Assembly (NCBI GenBank): GCA_964576255.1
Contig: CAZNUK010000091.1
Location: 1-6,585, forward strand
Length of the DNA stretch: 6,585 bases
Source: Eshraghiella sp964576255
GTDB lineage: Bacteria > Bacillota > Clostridia > Lachnospirales > Lachnospiraceae
Direction: 5' to 3'
Below the pieces are notes generated by a model. The model made no database searches and was not told the DNA's origin. It saw only the letters and a program-made list of their open reading frames with translations. Made by a program: the position numbers and the translations under genes. Shown here in pieces: positions 5,926 to 6,585 of the stretch; the first letter of the stretch is position 1, and every line of letters starts with the position of its first letter.

Positions 5926-5953
5926 TAAAAGCCCGTGTCGGATGGCACGGGCT
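5926..5953. terminator. Intrinsic terminator between convergent genes
   Basis: AGCCCGTG (5930-5937) pairs perfectly with CACGGGCT (5946-5953) around an eight-base loop. On the minus strand the GC-rich stem is followed by TTTT (5929-5926), so it is a good terminator for the glycosidase gene, whose stop is 11 bases away. On the plus strand it directly follows the last operon gene but is trailed by AACATAATATTTATT without a clean T run, so it is weaker in that direction. Confidence 0.75.
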
Positions 5954-5963
5954 AACATAATAT

Positions 5964-6585
5964 TTATTCTGTTATGATAAAAGTACAAGTGCCCGGAGCC
6001 AGCTCGATGGTTCCGGCTTTTTGCTGTTTAGCAGGCAGTTCCGGCAGTTCTCCGGTTTCGCTTACAGCTAATGGCTTGTCATTCAAATATATCACTCGGC
6101 TACGGATATCTCCATTACCGGATAAAGTGTATTGCTTGCTATCACAAGGTAATTCAATAGTGGTAATATCTGTCAGTGAATTGTTGATGATAAGATAAGC
6201 ATATCCATTTTTACCATCCTTGCGTGAGTGGCAATATATATGCGCACCTTCTGTGCCGGGATTGTCGCAGTCATATACAGTAGTTCCCATAAGAGAATTC
6301 CAAAGCAGCACTGCAAAATAGTTAGGGCGAGGCTCAAAGGTATTGTGCTGTAAAAAACCATAGTCAGAGGATGCCAGAGTATTGTGAAAAATCACACCAT
6401 CGGCAATGGTTGAAAAACTTCCCAGTTCATTAAGTGTACGGAATACATCAAGATATGTTGATGCCCAAGTATTACCGCCCCCACCTGCATCGCCGGATTC
6501 GGTTACCCACATCTGTCCTCCGGGAACATATTTATCCCTCAGAGGTGCATAAGTTCTTGCATTGTCGGGAGCAATTGATAAATAT
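5964..6585 (-). CDS. GH79 heparanase-like glycosidase, C-terminal part (cut by window edge)
   Basis: The open frame continues without a stop past the internal ATG at 6512 to the window edge, so only the last 206 residues are visible. The sequence follows the second half of heparanases: a WVTESGDAGGGG segment lines up with the WLGETSSAYGGG segment of human heparanase, whose Glu is the catalytic nucleophile. The matching Glu here is encoded at 6500-6498. Then come LGSFSTIADGVIFHNTL, the PRPNYFAVLLWNSLMGTTV segment matching PLPDYWLSLLFKKLVGTKV, and a C-terminal beta domain ending in APGTCTFIITE. Enzymes of this family hydrolyse beta-glucuronosyl linkages, in heparan sulfate or in other glucuronic-acid glycans. 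The acid/base Glu and any signal peptide lie outside the window, so location and substrate are unknown. It is convergent to the ABC operon and not part of it. Confidence 0.85.
   Translation of the reverse strand, partial: YLSIAPDNARTYAPLRDKYVPGGQMWVTESGDAGGGGNTWASTYLDVFRTLNELGSFSTIADGVIFHNTLASSDYGFLQHNTFEPRPNYFAVLLWNSLMGTTVYDCDNPGTEGAHIYCHSRKDGKNGYAYLIINNSLTDITTIELPCDSKQYTLSGNGDIRSRVIYLNDKPLAVSETGELPELPAKQQKAGTIELAPGTCTFIITE

Overview
The window reads as chromosomal DNA of a low-GC Gram-positive anaerobe of the Clostridia, most likely a gut Lachnospiraceae. The signs are strong AAGGAGG ribosome-binding sites, roughly 40% GC in the well-kept genes, a BcrA/LanF-type ABC operon, and a heparanase-like glycosidase of the kind found in glycan-degrading gut bacteria. 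The assignment is an inference from gene style; no marker gene is present.

Left part (1-2003, minus strand) is AT-rich accessory DNA. An extended -10 promoter drives a 133-residue orphan protein. Downstream of it lies a 388-residue surface protein with one N-terminal membrane anchor, a Thr/Glu-rich stalk and an unrecognised extracellular domain. Below that gene, a good ribosome-binding site leads only into a 12-codon fragment before the window edge. Upstream of the 133-residue gene, at 1851-2003, is an overlooked gene remnant: one minus-strand frame, broken by a single TGA, that still reads as the start of a KilA-N domain, a family common in phages and mobile elements. Together with the low GC this suggests a decayed mobile segment.

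Middle part (about 2050-5924, plus strand) is one tight operon: a small two-helix membrane protein, then two successive ATPase-permease pairs. The pairs are tandem paralogues: the ATPases are about 71% identical over 212 residues by hand count, and the permeases share a layout. They resemble ABC exporters that protect against antimicrobial peptides (BcrAB, LanFEG), although the substrate cannot be read from sequence. The promoter has a TATAAT box preceded by two TTTAACA heptamers spaced 11 bases apart, the pattern expected for an OmpR/PhoB-type response regulator. The second ATPase is broken: compared with its paralogue it lacks 22 bases just after the nucleotide-binding domain, which shifts the frame and cuts off the C-terminal domain.

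Right part (5930-6585): a hairpin terminator separates the operon from a convergent minus-strand gene. That gene is the C-terminal portion, cut by the window edge, of a GH79 heparanase-like glycosidase that keeps the probable catalytic nucleophile.
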